From Mycobacterium florentinum (GTDB lineage: Bacteria; Actinomycetota; Actinomycetes; Mycobacteriales; Mycobacteriaceae), in NCBI RefSeq assembly GCF_010730355.1, contig NZ_AP022576.1, positions 3,348,001 through 3,412,000 of the forward strand: 64,000 nucleotides of DNA. Direction: 5' to 3'. Position 1 is the first letter of the stretch, and the number at the start of each line of letters is the position of its first letter. Positions 8,280-18,055 of this stretch are shown here, piece after piece. The translations under genes and the position numbers were made by a program. The notes under the pieces were generated by a model. That model had not been told where the DNA came from, made no database searches, and saw only the letters and a program-made list of their open reading frames with translations.

Positions 8280-9167
8280 TCAGGGCTTGCGCAGGGTGAA
8301 TTGGTTGAGGTCGGTGTAGCCCTTGCGGAAGAGGTTCGCGCAGCCGGTGAGGTACTTCATGTACGTTTCGTAGACCTCTTCGGACTGAATTTCGATGGCC
8401 TCGTCCTTGTGTGCCGAGAGGTTCGCGGCCCAGACATCCAGAGTCTTTGCGTAATGCCGCTGCAGCGATTGGCGACGCTTCAGCTTGAAGCCGGCCTGCG
8501 CCGAGAACTGCTTCACCATGTCGATGGTCGGCAGGTACCCGCCGGGGAAGATCACGGTCTTCATGAAGTCGCTGAACTCGACGATCGCCGGGGTCAGCGG
8601 CAAGCCCGAGGCGATGATCTCTCGCTCCGAGAGAACGGTGATGGTGTGCAGCAGGAACGTCCCACCGGCCGGCAACAGCTCGTACGCCCGCTCGAAGAAG
8701 GCGGTGTAGCGGTCGTAGCCGACATGCTCGAGCGGGCCGATCGCCACGATTCGGTCCACCGGTTCGTGAAAGCGCTCCCAGCCCTCGAGTAGCGCCCGCT
8801 TGGAACGCGGGCTGTCCAGCTCGTCGAGCGTCTTTTGTGCGTAGGCGGCCTGGTTCTTGGACAGCGTCAAGCCGACGACGTTGACGTCGTATTTCTCGAT
8901 GGCCCGCAGCATGGCGGCGCCCCAGCCGCAGCCGAGGTCCAGCAATGTCATGCCCGGCTGCAGGTCCAGCTTGCCAAGCGAGAGGTCGATCTTGGCGATC
9001 TGAGCCTCTTCGAGCGTCATGTCGTCGCCGCCCAGCCAGTAGGCGCACGTGTACATCTGGGTGCGGTCGAGGAACAGGCGGAAGAAGTCGTCCGATAAGT
9101 CGTAGTGCGCCTGTACGTCCTCGAAATGCGGCGTCAACCCGTCGGCCGTGTCCGTCCCGTCAGACAT
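8280..9167 (-). CDS. Cyclopropane mycolic acid synthase-family methyltransferase
   Basis: A 295-residue SAM-dependent methyltransferase of the CmaA/MmaA/UmaA family. It has the SAM-binding motif LLDLGCGWGAAM near residue 72, DMTLEEAQIAKIDL, and the family C-terminus KYLTGCANLFRKGYTDLNQFTL. The active-site segment reads GPLEHVG where CmaA2 has GAFEHF, so the conserved glutamate is kept but the adjacent alanine is proline. These enzymes modify double bonds of mycolic acid precursors on the acyl carrier protein. I cannot assign it to a named member. It is the last gene of a minus-strand run after the ALDH and SDR genes and has no counterpart at this place in H37Rv. Confidence 0.87.
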   Translation of the reverse strand: MSDGTDTADGLTPHFEDVQAHYDLSDDFFRLFLDRTQMYTCAYWLGGDDMTLEEAQIAKIDLSLGKLDLQPGMTLLDLGCGWGAAMLRAIEKYDVNVVGLTLSKNQAAYAQKTLDELDSPRSKRALLEGWERFHEPVDRIVAIGPLEHVGYDRYTAFFERAYELLPAGGTFLLHTITVLSEREIIASGLPLTPAIVEFSDFMKTVIFPGGYLPTIDMVKQFSAQAGFKLKRRQSLQRHYAKTLDVWAANLSAHKDEAIEIQSEEVYETYMKYLTGCANLFRKGYTDLNQFTLRKP

Positions 9168-9314
9168 GTTCGTGATGCCTTTCCCTGGACCCCGCCGGCG
9201 TGATGCGCCGGGCAGGACGTCGGGAGGTCCAGTTGCTGTGCAGCTCGGGGTCAACTGTAAGGCGAATCCTGTTGGAACGCCTCGCCGAAGGGCAGCAGGC
9301 TACCGGCGTTGTAG

Positions 9315-10178
9315 TCAGCCCAGCTTGAAGTTGGCCTGCTTGGCGGCGGACAGATCGGTGATCTGATCCCACTGCGCGGCGACGTCGTCGACCGTCGGCG
9401 GCTTGTCGAAGGTGATGCCGTCGTTCTGGAATAGCGCGACGCGCTGCACCTTGCCACCACCGACCACGAAAACCGAAGCGCTGTTGGGGTTTTCCTCGGT
9501 GCACAGGTAGGACACCACCGGCGCGACGTACTCCGGGGTGAGCTTCTCGAGCACTTCCTTGGGCAGGATGTCCTCGGTCATGCGGGTGGCCGCGATCGGT
9601 GCGACGGCGTTGGCGTGGATGTTGTACTTCGCCCCCTCCAGCGCCAGGCTGTTGATCAGGCCGACCAGGCCGAGCTTGGCGGCGCCGTAGTTGGTCTGGC
9701 CGAAGTTGCCGAACAGACCACTGGTCGAGGTGGCGACGACCACCCGGCCGTAGCTCTGCTCACGGAAGTGCGGCCACGCGGCGCGGATGACGTTGTAGCC
9801 GCCGTAGAGGTGCACCTTGAGAACGGAGTCCCAGTTCTCGAACGACATCTTGTGGAAGGTGCCGTCGCGCAGGATTCCGGCGTTGCTCACCACACCGTGG
9901 ATCGCACCGAACTCGTCGAGCGCGGTCTTGATGATGTTCTCGGCGCCCTCAGGCTCGGCGACGCTGTCGTAGTTGGCGGCCGCCCGGCCACCGGCGTCCT
10001 TGATCTCCTTGACGACCTCGTCGGCCATGTTGTGGCCGGCGCCGGTGCCGTCGCGGGCTCCGCCGAGGTCATTGACGATGACGCTGGCGCCCTCCTTGGC
10101 GAGGGTGAGCGCGTACTCGCGCCCCAGTCCTCCGCCGGCTCCGGTGACGACGATGACGCGATCCTGCACTCCGGGCAT
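9315..10178 (-). CDS. Short-chain dehydrogenase/reductase (Rv0148-like)
   Basis: A 287-residue SDR with the cofactor motif TGAGGGLG at residues 12-19, the NAG motif (VVSNAGILRD) and the catalytic TNYGAAK (YxxxK). The long N-terminal insertion IVNDLGGARDGTGAG and the overall pattern place it with the (3R)-hydroxyacyl-CoA dehydrogenase domain of peroxisomal multifunctional enzyme type 2, and with M. tuberculosis Rv0148. A beta-oxidation-like role is the family expectation. It follows the ALDH gene on the same strand after 53 bases, matching the H37Rv pair Rv0147-Rv0148. Confidence 0.92.
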   Translation of the reverse strand: MPGVQDRVIVVTGAGGGLGREYALTLAKEGASVIVNDLGGARDGTGAGHNMADEVVKEIKDAGGRAAANYDSVAEPEGAENIIKTALDEFGAIHGVVSNAGILRDGTFHKMSFENWDSVLKVHLYGGYNVIRAAWPHFREQSYGRVVVATSTSGLFGNFGQTNYGAAKLGLVGLINSLALEGAKYNIHANAVAPIAATRMTEDILPKEVLEKLTPEYVAPVVSYLCTEENPNSASVFVVGGGKVQRVALFQNDGITFDKPPTVDDVAAQWDQITDLSAAKQANFKLG

Positions 10179-10231
10179 CAGGTTCCTCTCTGCAATTGAC
10201 CAACGGTCGCGGGCGACCCCGAGCTAGTGTG

Positions 10232-11674
10232 TCAAAACAGCTTGCGAGCCATCTTCAGGGCCCGGTCCGTGTACGGCGGGTAGGTGAAGCTGGAGAGGTC
10301 GGGGCGAGTCGGTTTGGTCAGCACCGACTTGCGATGGCTGAACTCCTCGAAGCCCCACTTGCCGTGGTAGGCACCCATTCCCGAGGCGCCGACCCCGCCG
10401 AACGGCAGCTTGGCCGTCGACACCTGGAACGCCATGTGGTTGACCACGATGCCGCCGGCCGGAACTTCCTGGATCACCTTCTCCCGCACCTCGCGCGACT
10501 TGGTGAACAGGTAGGCCGACAACGGCTTGGGCCGCGCATTGACGAAACGTATTGCCTCGTCCAGGGATCCGACGGTGATCACCGGCAGCAGCGGTCCGAA
10601 GATCTCGTTGGTCATCAGCGGGCCGTCCACGTCGGGATCGACGACGACGGTCGGTTCGATGCGCAGGGTCGACGAGTCGCAGCCACCGCCGACGGTGGTC
10701 TTGCCGCCGGAGGCCTTGAGGTAACCGCTGAGCCGGTCGAACTGGCGCTGATTGGCCACCCGCATGCCGGTCGGGCCCTCCGAGCGGAACTTAGTGATGG
10801 CGGCGCCGATCTTGCTGACGAGTTCGTCGCGGATCGTCGCGTCGGCCAACACGTAGTCGGGCGCGACACAGGTCTGCCCACCGTTGAGGACTTTGATCCA
10901 GGCGATCCGCTTGGCCGCCACATCCACATCGGCGTCGGCCGCTACGATCACCGGGCTCTTGCCGCCGAGTTCGAGCGTGCACGGGGTCAGGTACGGCGCA
11001 GCGCCCTCGTAGACCTTGCGGCCGATCTCGGTTCCACCGGTGAACATCACCCGGTCCAAGCCCTGCGCGATCAGCTCCTGGCTCACCGCGCCGTCGCCTT
11101 CGACCACCGCGATCGCGTCGTTGTCGAGGTAGCGCGGGACCAGCTCGGCCATCACGTGCGACGAAGCGGCCGCGATCTCCGAGGGCTTGAGCACTACGGC
11201 ATTTCCGGCGGCGATCGCACCGACCGCCGGCCCCAGGGTCAGGTAGAACGGGTAATTCCAGGCGCCGATGATCAGCACGGTGCCGTAGGGCTCGTACTGG
11301 ATCCAGCCGCGGCCGGGAAGCTGTGCCGCCTCGAGGCGCGCGTACTTGCGTCGCGTCCACTTGCGCACCTTCTTGGCGGCGTACTTCGCTTCGCCGACGG
11401 TGCCGGCGACGTCGCCGATGAACGCCTCGAACGGGTGGCGGTCCAGGTCTTCGGCGAGCGCGGCGTTGATCGCCGTCTCGTTCTCTTCCATCAATCGCGC
11501 CAGCGCCAGCAGCTGACGCTTGCGCCACTCCACGTCACGGGTACGCCCGGTGGCGAAAGTCTGGCGCAGCCGGGCCACCGTCGCGGGGATATCGGCGGGT
11601 CGTGCCGCCTGCGACGCCGACGAAGCCCCGTTGGTGGACTCGGACGTCTTGGGTGCAACCGATTCGGTAGTCAT
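10232..11674 (-). CDS. Aldehyde dehydrogenase (Rv0147-like)
   Basis: A 480-residue NAD(P)-dependent aldehyde dehydrogenase of the class 3/fatty aldehyde type. It shows the cofactor loop FTGGTEIGRK, the general-base motif TLELGGKSP near residue 233 and the catalytic cysteine in GGQTCVAPDY near residue 267. The ATG follows GAGGGGAAGACAGCG, a good ribosome binding site; an in-frame ATG 19 codons upstream lacks one. The C-terminus ends with hydrophobic/basic residues (RALKMARKLF). It precedes the SDR gene and likely oxidises long-chain or lipid-derived aldehydes to acids; the substrate is inferred. Confidence 0.92.
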   Translation of the reverse strand: MTTESVAPKTSESTNGASSASQAARPADIPATVARLRQTFATGRTRDVEWRKRQLLALARLMEENETAINAALAEDLDRHPFEAFIGDVAGTVGEAKYAAKKVRKWTRRKYARLEAAQLPGRGWIQYEPYGTVLIIGAWNYPFYLTLGPAVGAIAAGNAVVLKPSEIAAASSHVMAELVPRYLDNDAIAVVEGDGAVSQELIAQGLDRVMFTGGTEIGRKVYEGAAPYLTPCTLELGGKSPVIVAADADVDVAAKRIAWIKVLNGGQTCVAPDYVLADATIRDELVSKIGAAITKFRSEGPTGMRVANQRQFDRLSGYLKASGGKTTVGGGCDSSTLRIEPTVVVDPDVDGPLMTNEIFGPLLPVITVGSLDEAIRFVNARPKPLSAYLFTKSREVREKVIQEVPAGGIVVNHMAFQVSTAKLPFGGVGASGMGAYHGKWGFEEFSHRKSVLTKPTRPDLSSFTYPPYTDRALKMARKLF

Positions 11675-11813
11675 CGCTGTCTTCCCCTCTCGCACCTTCC
11701 CGGAGCTGCCCACGACTGTGGCCGCAGACACATCCGGGCGATAACCGCGATCCTAACCATCTGGTCGGTTGGGAAGTAAAGGCGCCGCAGATTGCGACAG
11801 TGCTGTTGGCCGG

Positions 11814-13367
11814 TTACTTGACGCAGGGAACGCTTGTTGCCGTCATCTGGCTGAGGTCGGTCGGCGCGGGAGCGCGATCGCCGCTGCCCGTGGCGGCCAC
11901 GGTGTTCACCTGCCCGGACTGCTGGGTCTCGACGGCGACGCCCGGATGGCCAAGGTAGTCGGCCGCGGGAAACTGCTTTCCCACCGTGAGCCGGACGGTT
12001 CCGGGTGCTACGGCGCTGTTGGCGGTCGCCGGGACGTGCAGCTGGTCGGCCAACGCCTGAGCGCCTTGGTCGGCTCCCTGGCCGTATTCGATGAGGCTGT
12101 CGTCGGCCGGGGTCGCGGCGGTCGTGGCGCTGCCCCGGGTGTAGCCGCGGGCGGCGAAGGCGTCCTCGATCGCGCCGGCCAGGCCGTCGCGCGCGGTGGC
12201 GTTCACAACGTCGAGAATCACCGGCTGCGCTGGCGGCGTGGTCGGTGATGCGGCATCGAGCGCGGCCGGCGCGTCGGAGTAGAAGCGCTCGTGCACGATG
12301 CGCCGGATGGTCGGCAGGTCGACGAGGTTGATGTCGGATCCATTCGGATCCTTGCCGAAGCCGGAGATGGGCAAGGTGTAGAGCGACAGTGGCCGGCCGC
12401 TGAGTTTCGACGCCCGCGCGGCCAGGTCCATCAGATTCAGCCCGGAGTCGACGGCGACGTTGTCCTGGGCGACCTGGAGTAATTTCCGCAGCCCGCTCAG
12501 GCTCGACAGCGCGCCGCCGTTGCGTGCCGCATCGACCAGCGAGACCAGGAAGGCCTGCTGTCGCCGGGTCCGGTCGAAATCGGTGAACGAACCGTCGTCT
12601 TCGTCGCGTCGCTGCCGCACGAAGGCCATCGCGTCGGCGGCATCGATGCGCTGAACGCCTTGATGGAAGTCCGCACCCGAATAGCTGTCACGCGTATCGC
12701 CGTTGAGGCACACCGTGATCGGCTCGACGGCCTTGGCGATCTGGAAGAACGCGCCGAGCGTCACCTCGACGAAGTGATCGACCGAGATGCCGAGAAAGTC
12801 GTTGACGGCGCTGATTTCGGCCTTGCGGCCGGCTTCGCGCGCGGTCTGCTCGCGCGCGGCCAAATTGTTCGCGCCCGCCCCGTCCGAGTTGCCGGAGGCC
12901 TGCGCATTCAACGACTGCTGGTAGGCCAGCCCGTAGGCCTGCTTGATCTTGCCCACGCAGACCGACCCCGGACAGCCCGGCAACTCCGCATAGTCGTCGC
13001 GGGGAATCGACACCGCGGTGAGCGGCCCGTCGCCCTCCGATATGTGAACGATGATCAGCACATTCGCGTTGTAGCCGCCGGAGCTCTCGTCGCCGGCGTG
13101 CAGCGCGTCGTAAACATCCTGTGGTAGCGGCCGGCCGTTCTGGTCCAGTCGGCTGTCCAGACCCATCAGCAGGATGTTCTGATCCCCGCTCAGCGACGTC
13201 GATGCGTTGGGGAGCGCGTGGGAGATGATGATTTTGCCCAGGGCCGTGTGATAGCCCGTCCACCCCATACCGGTGAGTGCCATGACGGACGCCGAAGCGA
13301 CCGCGGCGACGAACCGGCCCTTCCTCAGCGTCCAGCGCCGCGATTGACCGAATCCGCCGCTGCCCAT
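11814..13367 (-). CDS. LytR-CpsA-Psr (LCP) family cell-wall ligase
   Basis: A 517-residue membrane-anchored LCP protein. A basic N-terminus and one transmembrane helix (about residues 18-38) are followed by the LCP catalytic domain, with NILLMGLDSRL, the SIPRDDY motif and FVRQRRDEDDGSFTDFDRTRRQQ, the arginine/aspartate residues that bind the polyprenyl pyrophosphate. A C-terminal LytR_C domain spans about residues 395-480 (VILDVVNATARDGLA). In mycobacteria LCP enzymes attach arabinogalactan to peptidoglycan. It resembles Lcp1/CpsA-type paralogues; which one is unclear. In H37Rv this interval between Rv0147 and Rv0146 holds no LCP gene as far as I recall. Confidence 0.9.
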   Translation of the reverse strand: MGSGGFGQSRRWTLRKGRFVAAVASASVMALTGMGWTGYHTALGKIIISHALPNASTSLSGDQNILLMGLDSRLDQNGRPLPQDVYDALHAGDESSGGYNANVLIIVHISEGDGPLTAVSIPRDDYAELPGCPGSVCVGKIKQAYGLAYQQSLNAQASGNSDGAGANNLAAREQTAREAGRKAEISAVNDFLGISVDHFVEVTLGAFFQIAKAVEPITVCLNGDTRDSYSGADFHQGVQRIDAADAMAFVRQRRDEDDGSFTDFDRTRRQQAFLVSLVDAARNGGALSSLSGLRKLLQVAQDNVAVDSGLNLMDLAARASKLSGRPLSLYTLPISGFGKDPNGSDINLVDLPTIRRIVHERFYSDAPAALDAASPTTPPAQPVILDVVNATARDGLAGAIEDAFAARGYTRGSATTAATPADDSLIEYGQGADQGAQALADQLHVPATANSAVAPGTVRLTVGKQFPAADYLGHPGVAVETQQSGQVNTVAATGSGDRAPAPTDLSQMTATSVPCVK

Positions 13368-13451
13368 AATGACTGAACATTGTCCCCGACGAGCTGGCGA
13401 AATCGCGGTAACCGCAACCGCGGGCCGACTTCCGGATCCGCTACGGAAAGG

Positions 13452-14374
13452 TCAGCTTTTGGTTGCGGTCACAAAGGTGTTCGCGAAAGGCCGGTCTTCG
13501 TTCTGCGGCTCGCGACCCAAGCGGGTGGCCTCCTCGCGGGCGTTGACCGTGCGAACGGCCCAGCCGTGGGCGGCGAACCACTCACCGCAGTCGGGTCGGC
13601 CCTCGTCTTCGAACCAGAGGTCGAACGGGTTGAACGAGGTGTCCTGGCCCCGCGCTTCGCGCTTGGCCTTCAGCTCGGCCCACCTTTGTTCGGCTTCCCG
13701 GCGCTTGTCCACGTCGACTCCGAAGTTCTCGACGGCCACCCGGCTGCGGGATCCGCTCAACGCGTCGATCGAGGCGAACAGCGCTTCCTGCGCGGCCGCC
13801 GGCAGAAACGGCAACAGCCCCTCGGCCAGCCAGGCCGTCGGCCGGCTCGGGTCGTAGCCGGCTTCGCGTAACGCCTTCGGCCAATCGTGGCGCAGGTCGA
13901 CCGGGACCGGCCGCCGCTCGGCGATGGGCGTCGAGCCGTGGCCGTCGAGCGTCTCCGCCTTGTACTCGAGGACCTTGGGCAGGTCGATTTCGTAGACGGT
14001 GGTGCCGTCGGGCCAGTCCAACCGGTACGCGCGCGAATCCAATCCGGCGGCCACAATCACCGCTTGGCGGATGCCGGCGGCGGCCGCGTCGGCGAAGTAC
14101 GCATCGAAGAAGTGCGTGCGCACCGCCTGGTAATTGATCATCTCCTGGGCGCGAACCGCGCCGTCCGGGTCGTCGTCCTCGGCGCCGGCCCACCACGCCG
14201 ACACCTGCTCGCGAACGCCCTCGAGTGCGGGCATCGAGACCAGCGGCTCGGCGAACTGGTCGCGGATCAGCGGGTCCGCGCTGGCGGTCTCGGCGGCACG
14301 GGCCAGCGCGACCATCACCGCGGTCGCACCGACGCTGGTAGCGATGTCCCAGGAGTCGTCCGCGCTGCGGGGCA

Positions 14375-14375
<1 letters not shown>
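13452..14375 (-). CDS. SAM-dependent methyltransferase, TIGR00027/Rv0146-type (1 of 3)
   Basis: A 307-residue putative S-adenosylmethionine methyltransferase of the mycobacterial TIGR00027 family (LCM/PPM-like fold). Family landmarks are [47 protein letters not shown] (SAM site), YEIDLPKVLEYK and [14 protein letters not shown]. Its ATG overlaps by one base the stop codon of the preceding methyltransferase, so the pair is translationally coupled. Substrates are unknown for the family; some members are thought to act on carboxylates. Last gene of a three-copy tandem array equivalent to Rv0145/Rv0146. Confidence 0.9.
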
Positions 14376-15340
<965 letters not shown>

Positions 15341-16294
15341 TCAGTGCGATGGTCCGGCGAAACGCGCCCGCAGCAGGGTGCTGCGCACGGCATCGTCGGC
15401 CAGGTCTTCGGGAACCGCACGGCCCAGGCGGGCCATCTCCTCGCGGTTGTTCACAACGCTCACGTGCCAGCCGTGGTTGGCCAGCCACTCGGCGGCATCG
15501 GTGCGGTCGGGCTCGTGGAAGGTCAGCGCCTGGACGTTGACGTCCAGGCCGAGCCGGTCCCGCATCCGCTGCCAGCGGTTGGTGTTGCTGCTCGCGTTCA
15601 TGCCGAACACCTCGATGGCGACCTGGCTGCCGGGGACGCTGAGCGCGGTGAACATCTCGAAAAGCCGGTCCTGGGCGTCGCTGGGCAGATACGGCAGCAG
15701 GCCCTCGGCCAGCCATGCTGTCGGTTGGGTGCGGTCGAATCCGGCCGCCGTCAGCGCCGCCGGCCAATCGTCGCGCAGATCCACCGCGACCGTGCGCCGG
15801 CTGGCGGTGGGGACGTGCGATTCCAGGACCTTGCCCTTGTATTCGAGCACCCGGGGCTGGTCGACCTCGTAGACCGCGGTCTCGGCCGGCCACTCCAGCC
15901 GGTAGGCGCGCGAGTCCAGACCGGCGGCCAGAATCACCACCTGCCGGATCCCGTCGGCGGTGGCGCCGGCGAAGTACTCGTCGAAGAAGTGCGTGCGGAC
16001 GGCCTGGTAGTCGATGCCGAGGCGATGCCCGCGCTGTCCCTGCTCGTCGCCGTCCAGCCAGGCCAGTTCGGGGTCGGTCAGCCGGGCCCATGCCGGGCCC
16101 GCGGACGACACCAGCTTCCGGGCGAAATCGTCACGAATCAGCGGGTTGGATCCGGCCGTCTCCGCGGCGCGCGCGGCCGCGACGCCCAAAGCGGTGGCGC
16201 CTACGAGCTCGGTGATGGCCCACGAATCCCCCGCGGTTCGTCGCGAGGGTGGTAACGGGGGCTGCAACGAGGCGGAGTCGTCGAGATCAGTCAT
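15341..16294 (-). CDS. SAM-dependent methyltransferase, TIGR00027/Rv0146-type (3 of 3)
   Basis: A 317-residue first gene of the methyltransferase array. It has [61 protein letters not shown] and [14 protein letters not shown]. The start codon lies inside an inverted repeat (TTTCGGG, 9 bases, CCCGAAA), a possible operator for the TetR gene located directly upstream on the same strand. The three methyltransferases are likely one transcription unit. Confidence 0.9.
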   Translation of the reverse strand: MTDLDDSASLQPPLPPSRRTAGDSWAITELVGATALGVAAARAAETAGSNPLIRDDFARKLVSSAGPAWARLTDPELAWLDGDEQGQRGHRLGIDYQAVRTHFFDEYFAGATADGIRQVVILAAGLDSRAYRLEWPAETAVYEVDQPRVLEYKGKVLESHVPTASRRTVAVDLRDDWPAALTAAGFDRTQPTAWLAEGLLPYLPSDAQDRLFEMFTALSVPGSQVAIEVFGMNASSNTNRWQRMRDRLGLDVNVQALTFHEPDRTDAAEWLANHGWHVSVVNNREEMARLGRAVPEDLADDAVRSTLLRARFAGPSH

Positions 16295-16316
16295 TTCGGG
16301 CCCATGTTACCCGAAA
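16294..16316. promoter_or_regulatory. Inverted repeat overlapping the start of the methyltransferase operon
   Basis: Perfect 7-base arms TTTCGGG and CCCGAAA separated by 9 bases, overlapping the ATG of the first methyltransferase gene. A protein bound here would block initiation. The TetR gene 50 bases upstream is the natural candidate. No binding data are available. Confidence 0.4.
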
Positions 16317-16365
16317 AAGTTAGTTAGCCTATACGCTTTGTGCGCGATCTCACTGCGCCTCAGGC

Positions 16366-16995
16366 TCACGCCTTGAACAGCGCGCCCTCCAGCAATTGGC
16401 CCAGCATGCCGGTGACGGCCTCCATCTCCTGGTAGCTCTGGACATAGCCGGCATAGAACCCGGCGCCGCACAGCACCACCAGAAGCGTCTCGATCAACGC
16501 ATTCGCATCGATGGAAACGGCGAACTCCCCTTGCTCAATCGCATCGTTGATGACACGTGTCAAAAAGTCACGGCAAATTCGCACCGCGTCGTTTTCAGAT
16601 TGACTCAATTCGGGATGTCGCTGGGATTCCAGAATCGAGCTGATCAGAAACGCCGACGCCGCCGGATGCTCGGAATTCGTCGCCACCGCCGCCGAGATGA
16701 ACCCGGTCAGCCTCGCCATCAGGGTGGTCTCGCAATCAGCCCGGGCGATACCGGCGCCGAATAGGAGTTCGGAGGTTTGGCTCAGCACTTCCCGATACAG
16801 CACTCGCTTGCTGGAGAAGTAGTGGTTGATGGCCGGCCGGGTGAGGTCAGCGCACACCGCGATGGCCTGGAACGTGGCTCCCTCGTAGCCACGTTCGCTG
16901 AACACCAAGCGGGCGGCGCGCAAGATTCTCTTGCGCGTCTCATCAGCCTTTGCCGCGGGTGGACGGCCCGGCCGGCGCCTCGCCGTTGACGGCAC
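16366..16995 (-). CDS. TetR-family transcriptional regulator
   Basis: A 209-residue TetR protein opening with a basic, proline-rich tail (RRRPGRPPAAKADETRKRIL), then helix 1 (RAARLVFSERGYEGATFQAIA) and the recognition helix ending PAINHYFSSKRVLY. The GTG start lies three bases from the end of the pirin gene upstream, suggesting a pirin-TetR unit. It sits where H37Rv has the TetR Rv0144 beside the methyltransferases, so those are its likely targets. The ligand is unknown. Confidence 0.87.
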   Translation of the reverse strand: MPSTARRRPGRPPAAKADETRKRILRAARLVFSERGYEGATFQAIAVCADLTRPAINHYFSSKRVLYREVLSQTSELLFGAGIARADCETTLMARLTGFISAAVATNSEHPAASAFLISSILESQRHPELSQSENDAVRICRDFLTRVINDAIEQGEFAVSIDANALIETLLVVLCGAGFYAGYVQSYQEMEAVTGMLGQLLEGALFKA

Positions 16996-16997
16996 CG

Positions 16998-17978
16998 TTA
17001 GAGTGTGCCACCCGTTCGGGTAGGCGCTAGAGCATTTGGCGGAATGTTGCCGAACTTTCCCGCTTGGTAGTCCTCCAGCGCCTGCACCAATTCCGCGCGC
17101 GAGTTCATCACAAAAGGCCCGTAGTGGAAAACCGGTTCACGAATCGGTTGTCCGCCGAGGAGAAGTACGTCAATTCCTGGGCTCGATGACGATTTGGCCG
17201 AGTCGGCAACAACGGTGATCCGATCGCCGGGCCCGAGCACGGCCAACTGTCCCTCGTTGATCGGATGACCGACCGGGCCGACAGAGCCACTGCCGGACAA
17301 CACATAAACCAGCGCATTCAAATCGCGTCGCCACGGAATGTTGAGCCGTGCGCCGTTTTGAATTGTGGCGTGCGCGAGCGTGATTGGCGTGTGAGTAACC
17401 CCGGGGCCGCCGTGACCATCGATCTCGCCGGCGATGATGCGCAGCAATGCCCCACCGTCGTCGGAGGCCAGCAGCCTGGCGTCGCCGCCTTCGATGGCCT
17501 GGTACCTCGGCGTGGCGAACTTGTCCTTCTTCGGCAGATTCACCCACAGCTGGATGCCGTGGAAGAGGCCACCGCTTTCGACCAGCTCGACGGGCGGGGT
17601 CTCGATGTGCAGGATGCCCGAACCCGCCGTCATCCACTGCGTCGCGCCGTCGGTGATCAGGCCGCCGCCGCCGTGGGAATCCTGATGGGCGAATTTGCCG
17701 TCGATCATGTAGGTGACGGTTTCGAAGCCGCGGTGCGGGTGCCAGTCGGTACCCCTGGGCTCTCCCGGCTCGTAGTCCACCGCGCCCATCTGGTCCATGT
17801 GCACAAACGGGTCCAGGGCGGCGGCGCTGACGCCGGCGAATGCCCGGACCACCGGGAATCCCTCGCCCTCGTATCCATGCGGCCCGGTGGTGATTGACCG
17901 GACCGGGCGTTCGGTCTCCTGTGGGGTGGCCGCGCCGACCCGGGGCAACGTCAATGTGTCTGCGGTAATGGCAGGCAT
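16998..17978 (-). CDS. Pirin-family bicupin protein
   Basis: A 326-residue pirin homologue with two cupin domains. The N-terminal metal site is visible as DWHPHRGFETVTYMIDG followed by HQDSHG and GILHIE (His, His, His, Glu). The C-terminal half ends FVMNSRAELVQALEDYQAGKFG, characteristic of bacterial pirins such as YhhW, some of which are quercetinases and others redox-sensing partners. The ATG follows GAAGGAGGTCGAT, a strong ribosome binding site. Divergent from the ClC gene. Its activity here cannot be decided from sequence. Confidence 0.9.
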   Translation of the reverse strand: MPAITADTLTLPRVGAATPQETERPVRSITTGPHGYEGEGFPVVRAFAGVSAAALDPFVHMDQMGAVDYEPGEPRGTDWHPHRGFETVTYMIDGKFAHQDSHGGGGLITDGATQWMTAGSGILHIETPPVELVESGGLFHGIQLWVNLPKKDKFATPRYQAIEGGDARLLASDDGGALLRIIAGEIDGHGGPGVTHTPITLAHATIQNGARLNIPWRRDLNALVYVLSGSGSVGPVGHPINEGQLAVLGPGDRITVVADSAKSSSSPGIDVLLLGGQPIREPVFHYGPFVMNSRAELVQALEDYQAGKFGNIPPNALAPTRTGGTL

Positions 17979-18055
17979 ATCGACCTCCTTCGTTGAGAAC
18001 TACTCGTATAACCGGACCGGAGTCCGCTTATTCCGCGCTGTCATAGGATGGCTCG

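Noticed and set aside
18013..18026. CGGAC-N4-GTCCG dyad between the pirin and ClC genes.
   Set aside because: Five-base GC-rich arms are common in this genome, and there is no adjacent regulator to link to.
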